Shown here: piece after piece, positions 27,612 to 38,932 of the stretch | Numbering within the stretch: position 1 is the first letter of the stretch | Layout: the number at the start of each line of letters is the position of its first letter | NCBI GenBank assembly: GCA_028689545.1 | Contig: JAQVCX010000013.1 | Span: 1-49,489 of the forward strand | Source: Parabacteroides sp. | Lineage (GTDB): Bacteria > Bacteroidota > Bacteroidia > Bacteroidales > Tannerellaceae | Direction of reading: 5' to 3' | Length of the DNA: 49,489 nucleotides | The notes under the pieces: generated by a model | Told to the model about the DNA's origin: nothing | The model's database searches: none | Seen by the model: only the letters and a program-made list of their open reading frames with translations | Position numbers and translations under genes: made by a program

Positions 27612-28475
27612 TTACGATGACACGGTAGCTCCTCCCGTGATATCCAGCAATTCGTTGGTGATGGCTTGCTGGCGGGTCTTATTATATTGTAAAGTTAATT
27701 GCTGGATTAGATCGTTCGCGTTGTCGTTGGCGGTCTGCATGGCCATCATACGGGCGGCGTGCTCGGCGGTCGAGGTGTCGAGCAGGGTGGTATAGATGGT
27801 CAGGTTCAGTAATTTCGGGAAAAGCTGGTCCCGCAATTCCTCCGCCGAAGGCTCCAGGATATAGTCGGTGGCCGTAGCCGTCGCTTCCGTGTCGGAGAGG
27901 GAAAGGGGAAGATACGTTTTGCGGATTACCGCTTGGGTCGCCATGTTCTTGAAATGGTGATACAGCAATTCCACCCGGTCCGCTTTACCCGTGACGAACA
28001 GTTCCATGAGGCGGTTCGCCAGAGAGACGGCGCTCTCGTAGGAGGGCTTTTCGCCGATCATGACGAAATCAGCGTCGAAGCTATACCCCGCTTTATGAAG
28101 ATCATCCGCTATTTTCTTGCCGATAGGGTAGAGGCGCACCTCTATTCGCTGGTTTTTATACGTCTGGATGGTAGTGGATAGCTCCTTCCATATATTCGCG
28201 TTGAATGACCCGCATAAGCCCGTGCCCGAGGCGAATACGGCGATAGCTACCTTGCTCACCTTACGCTGTTCGGTGTAAGGTGAGTCCAGGTCGCATTCCG
28301 CCGAAAGAAGACCGTTTAAGATAGCGGATAGCTTATTAGCGTATGTGAGTGTGTGTTCGGTTTGCGTCTGGGCATGATGAAGCTTGGCCGACGATACCAT
28401 TTTCATGGCGGCGGTGATCTTCTGCGTGCTCCGTATAGAGGCGATCCGGACTTTTATTTCTTTCAATGAACCCAT
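27612..28475 (-). CDS. atpG: ATP synthase F1 gamma subunit
   Basis: A 287-residue central-stalk subunit that rotates inside the alpha3beta3 hexamer. The N terminus [31 protein letters not shown] and the C-terminal coiled-coil segment [41 protein letters not shown] are diagnostic. The middle is a poorly conserved Rossmann-like insert (GLCGSFN at about 85). It is the last gene of the nine-gene operon, overlapping the end of atpA by 13 bp, which suggests translational coupling. Confidence 0.95.
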   Translation of the reverse strand: MGSLKEIKVRIASIRSTQKITAAMKMVSSAKLHHAQTQTEHTLTYANKLSAILNGLLSAECDLDSPYTEQRKVSKVAIAVFASGTGLCGSFNANIWKELSTTIQTYKNQRIEVRLYPIGKKIADDLHKAGYSFDADFVMIGEKPSYESAVSLANRLMELFVTGKADRVELLYHHFKNMATQAVIRKTYLPLSLSDTEATATATDYILEPSAEELRDQLFPKLLNLTIYTTLLDTSTAEHAARMMAMQTANDNANDLIQQLTLQYNKTRQQAITNELLDITGGATVSS

Positions 28476-30040
28476 AGTTCCTTCGCTGTTTTTTCTAGTA
28501 TGCTTCGTATCTCATCATTGATGACACCGGTCTTTAAGACATCCAGCACATCCCGTTGATGAGAGGTACGTAATTCTTGCAAGAATCTTGCCTCGAACTC
28601 GTGCACCTTGTCCAAGGGGACCTCTTTCAGCAGGCCTTTCGTCGCGCAATAAAGGATCGCTATTTGCTCCTCCACCGGCATCGGGCTATATTGAGGCTGT
28701 ATCAGTAACCGGGTATTCTTCTGTCCCTTATCGATGGTGAAGGCGGTGACGGCATCCATCTCGCCCCCGAACTTGGAGAATGATTCCAATTCGCGGAACT
28801 GGGCCTGATCGATCTTCAAGGTACCCGCTACCTTTTTCATCGCCTTTAATTGCGCATTGCCGCCTACACGGGAAACGGAGATCCCGACATTGATAGCCGG
28901 GCGGTTTCCTTGGTTGAATAAGTCGGTCTCAAGGAATATCTGTCCGTCGGTGATAGAGATCACGTTGGTCGGGATATAAGCCGATACGTCTCCCGCCTGC
29001 GTCTCGATGATCGGCAAAGCGGTCAAGGAGCCACCGCCTTTCACCTTGTCTCGCATGCTCTCCGGCAGATCGTTCATCTCACGGGCTACCTCCGGCTGGT
29101 TGATGATCTTGGCGGCACGTTCCAATAGGCGGGAGTGCAGGTAAAAGACATCACCCGGGTAGGCCTCGCGTCCGGAAGGGCGGCGAAGGATCAAGGAAAC
29201 CTCGCGGTAGGCGACCGCCTGCTTGGACAGATCGTCGTAGACCACCAAGGCGTGTCGTCCGCTATCCCGGAAATACTCTCCGATGGCGGCTCCGGCGAAC
29301 GGGGCGAAATATTGCATGGCCGCCGGGTCGGAGGCGGTCGCGCTCACGATAATCGTATAGTCCATGGCCCCTTTCTCCCGCAAGGTATTCACCAAGGCCG
29401 CTACCGTGGAACCCTTTTGACCGATCGCCACGTAAATGCAGTAAACCGGGTTTCCCGCCTCGTAGTTGCTACGCTGGTTGATGATCGTATCGATGGCGAT
29501 CGAGGTCTTTCCCGTCTGCCGGTCGCCGATGATCAACTCGCGTTGCCCCCGTCCGATGGGGATCATAGCGTCTACGGCCTTGATGCCGGTTTGCAAAGGC
29601 TCGTTTACCGGCTGACGGAAGATTACGCCCGGGGCCTTGCGCTCAAGCGGCATCTGGCAAGTCTCGCCCAGGATCTCGCCCTTGCCGTCGATCGGGTTTC
29701 CCAGCGGGTCGATCACACGCCCGATCATCCCCTCGCTCACATCGATAGAGGCGATGCGGCCCGTGCGTTTTACGGTGTCGCCCTCCTTGACCTGGTCGGT
29801 CGGGCCTAAAAGGACGGCGCCTACATTATCTTCCTCCAGGTTCATCACGATCGCTTCCATCCCGTTATCGAATTGGAGCAACTCGTTCGCCTCGGCGTTA
29901 TCCAGCCCATAGACGCGGGCCACGCCGTCGCTCACCTGCAATACGGTCCCGACCTCCTCCAGCTTGATGCTGGCATGGATCCCTTCCAGTTGCTGGCGCA
30001 GGATGGAGGAGACTTCACTCACTTTTATCTGTTCTGTCAT
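28463..30040 (-). CDS. atpA: ATP synthase F1 alpha subunit
   Basis: A 525-residue non-catalytic nucleotide-binding subunit of the F1 hexamer. The P-loop GDRQTGKT is near residue 172, and [48 protein letters not shown] and [10 protein letters not shown] are the usual family signatures. The length is typical. It lies 12 bp after atpH and overlaps atpG by 13 bp. Confidence 0.97.
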   Translation of the reverse strand: MTEQIKVSEVSSILRQQLEGIHASIKLEEVGTVLQVSDGVARVYGLDNAEANELLQFDNGMEAIVMNLEEDNVGAVLLGPTDQVKEGDTVKRTGRIASIDVSEGMIGRVIDPLGNPIDGKGEILGETCQMPLERKAPGVIFRQPVNEPLQTGIKAVDAMIPIGRGQRELIIGDRQTGKTSIAIDTIINQRSNYEAGNPVYCIYVAIGQKGSTVAALVNTLREKGAMDYTIIVSATASDPAAMQYFAPFAGAAIGEYFRDSGRHALVVYDDLSKQAVAYREVSLILRRPSGREAYPGDVFYLHSRLLERAAKIINQPEVAREMNDLPESMRDKVKGGGSLTALPIIETQAGDVSAYIPTNVISITDGQIFLETDLFNQGNRPAINVGISVSRVGGNAQLKAMKKVAGTLKIDQAQFRELESFSKFGGEMDAVTAFTIDKGQKNTRLLIQPQYSPMPVEEQIAILYCATKGLLKEVPLDKVHEFEARFLQELRTSHQRDVLDVLKTGVINDEIRSILEKTAKELWVH

Positions 30041-30052
30041 ACTTCTTCTTTT

Positions 30053-30595
30053 TTATCTGTTTTCCAGTAGCCCGTTACGGATATCCCGTAGCCGCGTCGC
30101 GTAGCTGGCATCTATCCGGTAATTGCCGACGCGTAGGCGGAAACCACCGATCAGTTCCGGCTCCACATGGCCGGAGAACTCGATGGCGCATCCCGTCTCG
30201 CTCCGCAACTTGTCTTGCAGGTGAGACTTGACCGCCTCGTCTACCGCTACGGCCGTGTCGAATCGTACCCGGGTAATCTTTTTATCTTTCCGGTACAAAT
30301 GGATGTAAATGTGTGCGATGAAGGGCAATAGCGTCTCCCGTTTATGGGCCAATACCAGATTGATAAAACGCGTATATAGCTCGCACACCTCTACACCTCC
30401 CGCCGCCGTAAGCAGCTTCACTTTCTCCGGTCCGGAGACGATCGGGTTGCTCAAGGCTCCCTTCAGCTCCGGCTCCATCGAGAAGCTGTCCGCCAACATC
30501 TTCATATCATCATATACCCGGCCTTCCGCCCCCTTGTCTTTCGCTAGGGAGAAAAGCGCCTTGGCATACCGGGAAGAAATAGTTCCTATATCCAT
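30053..30595 (-). CDS. atpH: ATP synthase F1 delta subunit
   Basis: A 180-residue peripheral-stalk subunit (OSCP family) linking the b subunits to the top of F1. The N-terminal helical domain begins ISSRYAKALFSLAKDKG, and the C-terminal part carries PELIGGFRLRVGNYRIDASYATRLRDIRNGL, the family's most conserved stretch. It lies 3 bp after atpF and 12 bp before atpA, as in other Bacteroidetes operons. Confidence 0.93.
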   Translation of the reverse strand: MDIGTISSRYAKALFSLAKDKGAEGRVYDDMKMLADSFSMEPELKGALSNPIVSGPEKVKLLTAAGGVEVCELYTRFINLVLAHKRETLLPFIAHIYIHLYRKDKKITRVRFDTAVAVDEAVKSHLQDKLRSETGCAIEFSGHVEPELIGGFRLRVGNYRIDASYATRLRDIRNGLLENR

Positions 30596-30598
30596 ACC

Positions 30599-31099
30599 TT
30601 ATGATTTACTAAACGATACCTCATCCAGCAGCCGGTCGATAATCTGTTGTTGCTCGTTATCCCGGCCGATTTTCTCTTTCATTACTTTCTCCGCTATAGC
30701 GATAGACAGATCCGCTATCTCCGAGCGGACCTCGCGGATCGCTTTCTCTTTTTCCTCGCGGATACGCCGGGTAGCCTCCTCTATCTGCAGATGTGCCTCG
30801 GAGACGGCTTTTTGCCGTGCCTCCTCGATGATCCGCTCCTTTTCGTCGAAGGCTTCCTTCAGGAGGGCGTTTTGCTTTTCCTTGGCCTCGGCTAGCATCT
30901 GCTCGCCCTCGGCTTGGATATGGGCAAGTCGCTCATTCGCCTCGCGTGCCGTCTCTAGGGAATTGTCGATGTATGCTTTCCGTTGCTCGATCGCCTTCAC
31001 GATCACGGGAAAACCGTATTTGGAAAGGATCGCGAAGACAATCCCGAATGAGACGATCATCCAGAAGAGAAGCCCCGAGTCTGGTGTTAATAAAGACAT
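30599..31099 (-). CDS. atpF: ATP synthase Fo b subunit
   Basis: A 166-residue stator subunit with one N-terminal membrane helix (about residues 8-30, GLLFWMIVSFGIVFAILSKYGFP), followed by a long, highly charged coiled coil (about 35-160) reaching up to F1. Only one b-type gene is present, so the stalk is probably a homodimer. It is encoded between atpE and atpH. Confidence 0.93.
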   Translation of the reverse strand: MSLLTPDSGLLFWMIVSFGIVFAILSKYGFPVIVKAIEQRKAYIDNSLETAREANERLAHIQAEGEQMLAEAKEKQNALLKEAFDEKERIIEEARQKAVSEAHLQIEEATRRIREEKEKAIREVRSEIADLSIAIAEKVMKEKIGRDNEQQQIIDRLLDEVSFSKS

Positions 31100-31113
31100 G
31101 GCTCGTTACTTAT

Positions 31114-31368
31114 TTATTGGAACAACGCCAAGAAACATACGACAATAGCGAACAATGCCACACCTTCTACCAACGCTCCCATAATCAACATCGAGGTACG
31201 GATCTCTCCCGCTGCCGACGGCTGGCGCCCGATGGCTTCAACGGCACCTTTACCGATCAATCCGATTCCGATACCTGCGCCTATGGCGGCGAATCCCGCT
31301 CCTATAGTGGCTCCCATCTTCGCTACGCCCATTCCGGCGGCCGCTTGTAATAAAATAGTCGATAACAT
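31114..31368 (-). CDS. atpE: ATP synthase Fo c subunit
   Basis: An 84-residue hairpin of two membrane helices forming the rotor ring. The polar loop AIGRQPSA (45-52) and the ion-binding Glu68 in MGALVEGVALFA are clear. The positions that bind sodium in Ilyobacter-type rings are not conserved here (Ile35 in place of Gln, Gly69 in place of Ser, Phe73 in place of Tyr), so proton coupling is inferred. The sequence starts with a short hydrophobic extension, MLSTILLQAAAGMG. Confidence 0.95.
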   Translation of the reverse strand: MLSTILLQAAAGMGVAKMGATIGAGFAAIGAGIGIGLIGKGAVEAIGRQPSAAGEIRTSMLIMGALVEGVALFAIVVCFLALFQ

Positions 31369-31438
31369 AGTGTTTAATTTTAAATTTGTAACCTATTATA
31401 AATGCTAATACCTTATCTATACATTAATAGATATATCT

Positions 31439-32485
31439 TTATTCCTTGACCTTGGCCAGCCCGATATAGTTGGCGGACAGCAGGGTGAAAATATAAGCTT
31501 GCAAGCAAGCCACCAGCAGCTCCAGGCAATTCATGAAAGCGCAGAATGCCACCGATACGATCGTCATCCCCAGATTCACGGCCGCCCCCATCGTAGCCGT
31601 TATGAATATCAAACAGGTAAGCGCGAGGATTATCGTATGCCCCGCCATGATGTTGGCGAACAGACGGATCATCAACGCGAACGGCTTGGTGAATACGCCG
31701 AAGAACTCCACGAGTGGCATGATCGGCAAGGGCAGTTTCAAGTAGATGGGTGCTTTGGGCCAGAAGATCTCTTTCCAGTACGCTTTCGTGGCGAACAGGT
31801 TGACCGCTATGAACGTGCAAATGGCCAATACGCCTGTCACCGCTATATTTCCCGTGATATTGGCGCCTCCCGGGAAGATCGGTATGATCCCGATCAGGTT
31901 ATTGATCAAGATAAAGAAAAATACCGTCAGCAGGTAAGACGAGTACGGCTTGTATCCTTTTCCGATCGCCTCCTTGATCACCCCGTCTTGCAGGTAGGTG
32001 ATGGTCATTTCCATCAGTCCGATGAATCCGCCCGGCGCCTCGTTCGGGTGCTTCTTATACCAATGGGCGGTCCGGAGAACCACGAGAAGCAAGATGCCGC
32101 AACTGAGCAACAGCCCGCAAACATTCTTGGTCAACGAGAGATCCACCGGGCGTACCTCCTCTCCGGCGTTGTTCTTCTCTACGACCTTTCCCGCGTGCTC
32201 GCCCTCTGCGGCGATATAATAATCATGATACGTCTGGCCTTGGCGCAGGTGTGACGAGCTGTATAAATCCCATCCTCTTTCCTCGCTTCTCACCAAGATA
32301 GGCAGGGGGATCGAGATCTCTTGCCCGTCCCATTCCGTGATATGCCACGCGTAAGCGTCTTGAATGTGTGAGAAGACGATATCCTGCACGTCTACCTCGC
32401 CAGACGACGCTTTGGCCGGGGTGAGAAAGCAGAGCCACATCCAGAAAGCGACCCATATGTATTTGTTATCTTTGATTGTACGCAT
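31439..32485 (-). CDS. atpB: ATP synthase Fo a subunit with N-terminal periplasmic extension
   Basis: A 348-residue membrane subunit forming the ion half-channels. The essential Arg lies in FALMIRLFANIMAGH, and the C-terminal helix carries NCLELLVACLQAYIFTLLSANYI. It is longer than E. coli subunit a (about 271): a signal-like segment (IWVAFWMWLCFLTPAKA) and about 110 extra residues precede the first conserved membrane helix, including PLPILVRSEERGWDLYSSSHL. This extension is known in Bacteroidetes and faces the periplasm. The start overlaps the AtpI-like gene by 20 bp. Confidence 0.93.
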   Translation of the reverse strand: MRTIKDNKYIWVAFWMWLCFLTPAKASSGEVDVQDIVFSHIQDAYAWHITEWDGQEISIPLPILVRSEERGWDLYSSSHLRQGQTYHDYYIAAEGEHAGKVVEKNNAGEEVRPVDLSLTKNVCGLLLSCGILLLVVLRTAHWYKKHPNEAPGGFIGLMEMTITYLQDGVIKEAIGKGYKPYSSYLLTVFFFILINNLIGIIPIFPGGANITGNIAVTGVLAICTFIAVNLFATKAYWKEIFWPKAPIYLKLPLPIMPLVEFFGVFTKPFALMIRLFANIMAGHTIILALTCLIFITATMGAAVNLGMTIVSVAFCAFMNCLELLVACLQAYIFTLLSANYIGLAKVKE

Positions 32486-32910
32486 CTTCCTTTTCCCTTT
32501 TCTCTCTTTTCATTCTTTTCTTTTCAAACAGATATAAAGTGTAAGTCTCCAGCCCGAGGTAAATGAAATAGAATAACATCAGCGTGAAGCCAAACGTCTT
32601 TAATTTCTGCCCGACAAACGCCGCGTACATCCATAAGAAGATGAAAGCGAGCGTGAACTTACACAACCGGACGAGCATGTACATGGTTACCGTCACGTCT
32701 CCGTTTTTCCTTTTTACCCGGTCTAGGACGAACGTCATCGCCATGGCCATAATCCAGTAGAAGAGGGGAATGGACGGGTACCATGCGAAATAGTGTTCCG
32801 GCCAGATGGTATACAATAAGCCACCCAGCGAAACGCCTATCACTACGTTGATAAACGTGATCAAACCCATTAACCTCATTTTTAATCTGCCACTCATTGT
32901 CGTATGTTTT

Positions 32911-32921
<11 letters not shown>
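32466..32921 (-). CDS. AtpI-like small membrane protein of the atp operon
   Basis: A 151-residue membrane protein with about four hydrophobic segments (about 12-32, 42-60, 78-100 and 107-130) and a basic tail (KKRMKREKREKEDAYNQR). It occupies the place taken in Bacteroidetes atp operons by an unnamed small protein between atpC and atpB. By position and topology it may help c-ring assembly like AtpI, but no AtpI motif is decisive. It overlaps atpC by 11 bp and atpB by 20 bp, so expression is tightly coupled. Confidence 0.75.
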
Positions 32922-35043
<2,122 letters not shown>

Positions 35044-35775
35044 ATGAAACGAATTATTGAGATATGCGCGAATTCCGCCCAGAGCTGTGTGGAGGCGGAG
35101 GAGGGAGGAGCTACCCGTGTGGAGCTTTGCGCCGGGATACCCGAAGGGGGCACTACGCCTAGTTATGGAGAGATCAAGACGGCGCAGGCCTTGACTTCCC
35201 GGATCGATATAAACGTGATTATCCGTCCTAGGGGCGGTGATTTCCTGTATACGGAAGCCGAGGTACAATCCATGTTATTGGATATAGAGCTGTGCAAGGA
35301 CTTGAGGGTGCATGGCGTCGTTTTCGGCTGCCTGACGAAAGACGGGGATATCGATGTGCCCTTGATGCGGCGGCTGATCGAGGCGGCAAAGCCCCTATCC
35401 GTGACCTGCCACCGGGCTTTCGATGTCTGCCGGGACCCCTTCGCCGCGCTGGAGCAGCTGATCGAGTTAGGATGCGACCGTATCTTGACCTCCGGCCAGC
35501 AATCGGATGCCGTGAAAGGAATCCCCTTGATCGCCGAGCTGGTGAGACGTGCCGACGGACGGATCATCATCATGCCGGGTTGTGGCGTACGCGAGAATAA
35601 TATCGCGAAAATAGAGGCGGAGACAGGCGCGAAAGAGTTTCATACCTCCGCCCGAAGTATCGTATACAGTAAAATGGAATACCGCAACGAGCATGTCCCG
35701 ATGGGAAGCAGCGTCGTCTCCTCCGAGTTCGAGACGGTGGAAACGGATCGGGAGAAGGTGAAGGCCTATATCTAA
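35044..35775 (+). CDS. cutC: CutC family protein
   Basis: A 243-residue TIM-barrel protein. Family signatures are EICANSAQSCVEAEEGGATRVELCAGIPEGGTTPSYG at the start, INVIIRPRGGDFLYTEAE, GVVFGCLTKDGDID, SVTCHRAFDVCRDP and RILTSGQQSDAVKG. CutC was named for copper tolerance in E. coli, but its biochemical role is unsettled. The gene has its own promoter in the divergent region with the atp operon, and its stop is followed within about 10 bp by repeat array 3. Confidence 0.93.
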   Translation: MKRIIEICANSAQSCVEAEEGGATRVELCAGIPEGGTTPSYGEIKTAQALTSRIDINVIIRPRGGDFLYTEAEVQSMLLDIELCKDLRVHGVVFGCLTKDGDIDVPLMRRLIEAAKPLSVTCHRAFDVCRDPFAALEQLIELGCDRILTSGQQSDAVKGIPLIAELVRRADGRIIIMPGCGVRENNIAKIEAETGAKEFHTSARSIVYSKMEYRNEHVPMGSSVVSSEFETVETDREKVKAYI

Positions 35776-35783
35776 ACACGCCG

Positions 35784-35884
35784 ATATAGGCGTGAGCCCA
35801 CGGCACTATAGGCGTAGGCCTACACCGATATAGGCACGGCCTCACGCCGGTATAGGCGTGGGGCGATGCCTATACCGGCGTGGC
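35784..35884 (+). repeat. 22-bp repeat array 3 (four units plus a partial)
   Basis: Units start at 35784, 35806, 35828 and 35850, with a partial at 35872. The consensus is an ATATAGG block followed by CGTGGGCCTACGCCG. Each unit contains two dyads about 11 bp apart: one at TATA and one at GGCC, where GGCGTAGGCCTAC-CC is almost a perfect palindrome. It starts within 10 bp of the cutC stop and ends about 65 bp before the next promoter. It is related to arrays 1 and 2. Confidence 0.92.
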
Positions 35885-35949
35885 GTGTGGCTTGCTTTTC
35901 CCTGGATAAATTAGGGGGGAAGATGTGCCCTTTTATGAAAAGAAGTGTT

Positions 35950-35957
35950 TATCTTTG
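35950..35957 (+). promoter_or_regulatory. -7 element of the DUF5916 gene promoter
   Basis: TATCTTTG matches the Bacteroidetes -7 consensus 32 bases before the ATG at 35990. No TTTG is present at -33. Confidence 0.5.
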
Positions 35958-35989
35958 AGGCTTATTGTTATCTTATAGTCTAGGCCGTT

Positions 35990-38635
35990 ATGAAATATCT
36001 GACTCTACTCGTGTTTTTAGGAATCTCTTTGTTGTGCGAAGCCCAGCAAGATTCGATCGTCCCTTTCGGGAAAGCTTATAAACGTACCTATGATATCCGG
36101 AAAGTATCGGGCGTGAAGCCTACGATCGACGGGAAGCTGGATGAGGACCTTTGGACGAGGCAAGGCGAATGGTCGGACCGTTTCGTGCAGATCATCCCCT
36201 ACGAGCGGACGATCACCCCATCTCCCACCCGGGTGAAACTTTTCTATGACGATAAATACATCTACGTAGGCGTGTATTGCAAGGACGCCGTGCCGGATAA
36301 GATGAACCGTTTTATCGGGAACCGGGATGATAATAGCCTGGGCGACCTGATCAGTGTAGCTTTCGATACCTACCATGATTATCGGGCCGCTCCGGAGTTC
36401 AATATCAACCTGGGAGGCAATAAGACGGATCTGGTGGTGACGGATAAGCTGAACGTCAACCTAAGTTGGAACGCCGTCTGGGAGGGACGGACGTATATCG
36501 ACCGGGCGGATTCCAGCTGGACTGCCGAGCTGCGTATCCCCTTCAGCCAGTTGCGCTATAACCAGCGATCGGAGGATGGCGTTTGGGGCTTGCACGTGCG
36601 CCGTATCATCCGTAGGAACAACGAGGTGCAAAACTGGAGCATGATCCCCTTGAAAAACAACGGTCATGTCTTCTCCTTCGGTAATATGAGCGGTATGGAC
36701 TCCGTCCCCAAGCCCCGTGGCATCGAGTTCCTGCCGTATGTGATGGGCAAATACAGGCAAGAGCCCCGGATAGACGGCAGCCCTTATCAAAAAGGACATA
36801 GCTGGGGAGGAAACGTGGGCTTGGACGCTAAGTTCGCCCTCTCGGATTATACGTTGGATCTGACGATCAACCCGGATTACGGGCAGGTGGAGTTGGACCC
36901 CTCCGTGATGAACCTTACGGCCTACGAGACGTTTTACGATGAGAAACGCCCCTTCTTCTTGGAGGGCAAGCATATCTTGGATTTCGCGAACGGCAGCGAT
37001 ATGATGTTTTATACCCGTAGGATCGGCGCCTCTCCCTCTTATACCCCACGGGATATAGACAACGTAGGCAGTTATGCCGAGGCGAAAGAGAATGTGCCGA
37101 TTATCGGGGCCTTGAAGCTGACGGGTACGAACAAGCGGGGATTGACGATCGGGGTGATCGAGAGCGTGACGGCACGTTCCTCCGCCCGAGTGACCCGTAA
37201 TGGGACGGAGAGCAAGGAGGTCGTGGAGCCCCTGACCAACTATACCGTGGCCCGTGTGCAAAAGAACTGGAAAGGAAACACCTTGCTGGGCGGCATGGTG
37301 ACCTCGGTGAACCGTGCCTTGGATCAGCCTTATCTGGAGGATTTCAGGGTGCGTAACGCTTTCACGGTGGGTATTGATTTTACGCGGTACTTCAAGAATC
37401 GCCTTTATTATATAGATGTAAAGGGGATGTTGAGCTCCTTGCGGGGTAGCGCCGCGGCGATCACGGCCTTGCAGAATAGCGTGGCGCATTATTACCAAAG
37501 GGCTTCCTCCGCTGATTATCTGGGGGTGGATCCTACCCGTCGCTCCCTGACCGGAACGGGCGGTTACGTGAAAGTGGGGCGGAAAGGAAACGCCAAGTGG
37601 AACTTCTCGGAGACTTTCACGTGGTCGTCGCCCGGTTTCGACTTGAACGATATGGGATATATGAAGGAGACGGATTATCTGATGAATGAGACCGAGGTCA
37701 TGTACCGGCAGACCGATATCTGGAAAATATTCCGCTACAACGCCTTCACCCTGTCGCAAAAGAATATGTGGAACTACGGCGGCACTCCTTTCAGCAACAA
37801 CGCCTCCTTGCGTTGGCAAAGCATGACGATGAGCCGGTATGAATGGGACGTGAAGGAGACCTTCGGCTGGAATTGGCTGGATAGCCGCTTGCTGCGAGGG
37901 GGGCCGGATGTACGCTTCGGCCCTTATCTCTTGACCTCCGTAAGGTTCAATACCGATAAGGCGAGGCGGATGATGTTCATGCTGAAATTCGAGGGCGATC
38001 ATAACTTCGAGGGAAACCGCTTCAACACGATCATGCCCAGCTTGACATTCCGCTTGGGAAACCATGTCTATTTGTCCGGGCAACTGGATTACGCGTGGAA
38101 TACGGATCGGATGCAATATGTGGCTACGACGAGCCCGCTTATCTCAAGTAGCCTGACCCCTTCTTATTATGTCATGGGCCACATGGATCAGAAAACGTAT
38201 GGCCTCACGCTGAAATTGCAGGTGAACGTGACACCCGATATCTCCATTCAATTCTATGGCGCTCCGTTCACCTCCATCGCTAAATACGATGATTTTAAAT
38301 TAGCGGCCGATACGAAGTCTCATACCTTCGAGAACCGCTTTCAGCGTATCGAGCCAGCTCATCTGAGCTATGCGGATGGAGTCTATCGGATCGGGGAGGG
38401 AGAAGGGGCGATGGCTTTCAAGAATCCCGATTTCCGGTTCAACGAGTTTCGTTCCAACCTGGTGGCCCGTTGGGAATACCTGCCCGGCTCCACGCTTTAC
38501 TTCGTTTGGGAGCACCGGATGTCCAACCGCGACAACTGGTATTCCCCCGGCTGGGGAAGTAATCTGGATCGTATGTGGGGACTCCCCGCGGCCAATACGT
38601 TCATGGTGAAGATGAACTATTGGTTCAACTTATAA
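35990..38635 (+). CDS. DUF5916 outer-membrane protein with CBM9-like domain
   Basis: An 881-residue exported protein. A signal peptide (about 1-18, ending LCEAQ) is followed by a carbohydrate-binding family 9-like beta-sandwich (about 35-225: PTIDGKLDEDLW, VKLFYDDKYIYVGVYCKD, WTAELRIPFSQLRY), a pattern shared with the DUF5916 family. The remaining about 600 residues are a DUF5916 region rich in amphipathic beta strands (NPDYGQVELDPSVMNLTAYETFYDEKRPFFLEG is the family hallmark), ending in MVKMNYWFNL like an outer-membrane barrel. Its function is unknown; surface carbohydrate binding or transport is an inference from the domains. It appears to be transcribed alone, between array 3 and the palindrome pair before the pspC-like gene. 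Confidence 0.85.
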   Translation: MKYLTLLVFLGISLLCEAQQDSIVPFGKAYKRTYDIRKVSGVKPTIDGKLDEDLWTRQGEWSDRFVQIIPYERTITPSPTRVKLFYDDKYIYVGVYCKDAVPDKMNRFIGNRDDNSLGDLISVAFDTYHDYRAAPEFNINLGGNKTDLVVTDKLNVNLSWNAVWEGRTYIDRADSSWTAELRIPFSQLRYNQRSEDGVWGLHVRRIIRRNNEVQNWSMIPLKNNGHVFSFGNMSGMDSVPKPRGIEFLPYVMGKYRQEPRIDGSPYQKGHSWGGNVGLDAKFALSDYTLDLTINPDYGQVELDPSVMNLTAYETFYDEKRPFFLEGKHILDFANGSDMMFYTRRIGASPSYTPRDIDNVGSYAEAKENVPIIGALKLTGTNKRGLTIGVIESVTARSSARVTRNGTESKEVVEPLTNYTVARVQKNWKGNTLLGGMVTSVNRALDQPYLEDFRVRNAFTVGIDFTRYFKNRLYYIDVKGMLSSLRGSAAAITALQNSVAHYYQRASSADYLGVDPTRRSLTGTGGYVKVGRKGNAKWNFSETFTWSSPGFDLNDMGYMKETDYLMNETEVMYRQTDIWKIFRYNAFTLSQKNMWNYGGTPFSNNASLRWQSMTMSRYEWDVKETFGWNWLDSRLLRGGPDVRFGPYLLTSVRFNTDKARRMMFMLKFEGDHNFEGNRFNTIMPSLTFRLGNHVYLSGQLDYAWNTDRMQYVATTSPLISSSLTPSYYVMGHMDQKTYGLTLKLQVNVTPDISIQFYGAPFTSIAKYDDFKLAADTKSHTFENRFQRIEPAHLSYADGVYRIGEGEGAMAFKNPDFRFNEFRSNLVARWEYLPGSTLYFVWEHRMSNRDNWYSPGWGSNLDRMWGLPAANTFMVKMNYWFNL

Positions 38636-38639
38636 GCCG

Positions 38640-38694
38640 TTTTGCACTCGCCAAGTGCAAATATCGTCGCATTTTGCACTTGGCAAGTGCAAAA
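38640..38694. promoter_or_regulatory. Pair of 23-bp palindromic operators
   Basis: Site 1 (38640-38662) is TTTTGCACTCG, central C, CAAGTGCAAAT. Site 2 (38672-38694) is TTTTGCACTTG, central G, CAAGTGCAAAA, a perfect palindrome. Their centres are 32 bp apart, about three helical turns. Site 2 contains the candidate -33 TTTG (38673-38676) of the downstream promoter, so binding there should repress transcription. Site 1 also lies just after the DUF5916 stop and could fold as a hairpin. Confidence 0.7.
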
Positions 38695-38707
38695 TAGCGT
38701 ATCTTTG
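38673..38707 (+). promoter_or_regulatory. Promoter of the pspC-uvrB-DUF1460 operon
   Basis: TTTG (38673-38676), a 23-bp spacer and TATCTTTG (38700-38707) fit the -33/-7 pattern, followed by a leader of about 20 bases to the ATG at 38735. Confidence 0.6.
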
Positions 38708-38734
38708 TGTATTTTGATAAAGATACTATAGGAT

Positions 38735-38920
38735 ATGGAAGAGAAGAAAAGATTGACCCGTTCGAATAACGGGATGATAGGTGGCGTTTGCGCCGGCCTC
38801 GCGGAGTACTTGAATATGGATCCGACGATCATGCGGATCGTATGGGTATTGATGGTTCTTTTCGCCGGATTCGGTATACTGCTGTACGTTATATTATGGC
38901 TGATAATGCCTAAACAATAG
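38735..38920 (+). CDS. PspC domain protein
   Basis: A 61-residue PspC-domain protein: a basic N terminus (KKRLTRSNNGMIGGVCAGLAEYLNMDPTIMRI) leading into one long hydrophobic segment (about 36-58, VWVLMVLFAGFGILLYVILWLIM). In enterobacteria PspC anchors the phage-shock response; minimal one-domain versions like this are widespread and less well defined. It is the first gene of an operon with uvrB (12 bp gap) and sits directly behind the palindrome pair, so a stress-responsive promoter is plausible. Confidence 0.88.
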   Translation: MEEKKRLTRSNNGMIGGVCAGLAEYLNMDPTIMRIVWVLMVLFAGFGILLYVILWLIMPKQ

Positions 38921-38932
38921 ATCGGATAAAGA

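Noticed and set aside
35570..35845. A 91-codon minus-strand frame entering repeat array 3
   Set aside because: It is antisense to the end of cutC and otherwise made of repeat sequence; not credible as a gene.
36461..38116. A 551-codon open frame on the minus strand
   Set aside because: It lies wholly opposite the DUF5916 gene, which has a signal peptide, domain motifs and a promoter. The antisense product has no recognisable domain; the open frame follows from the codon bias of the sense gene.
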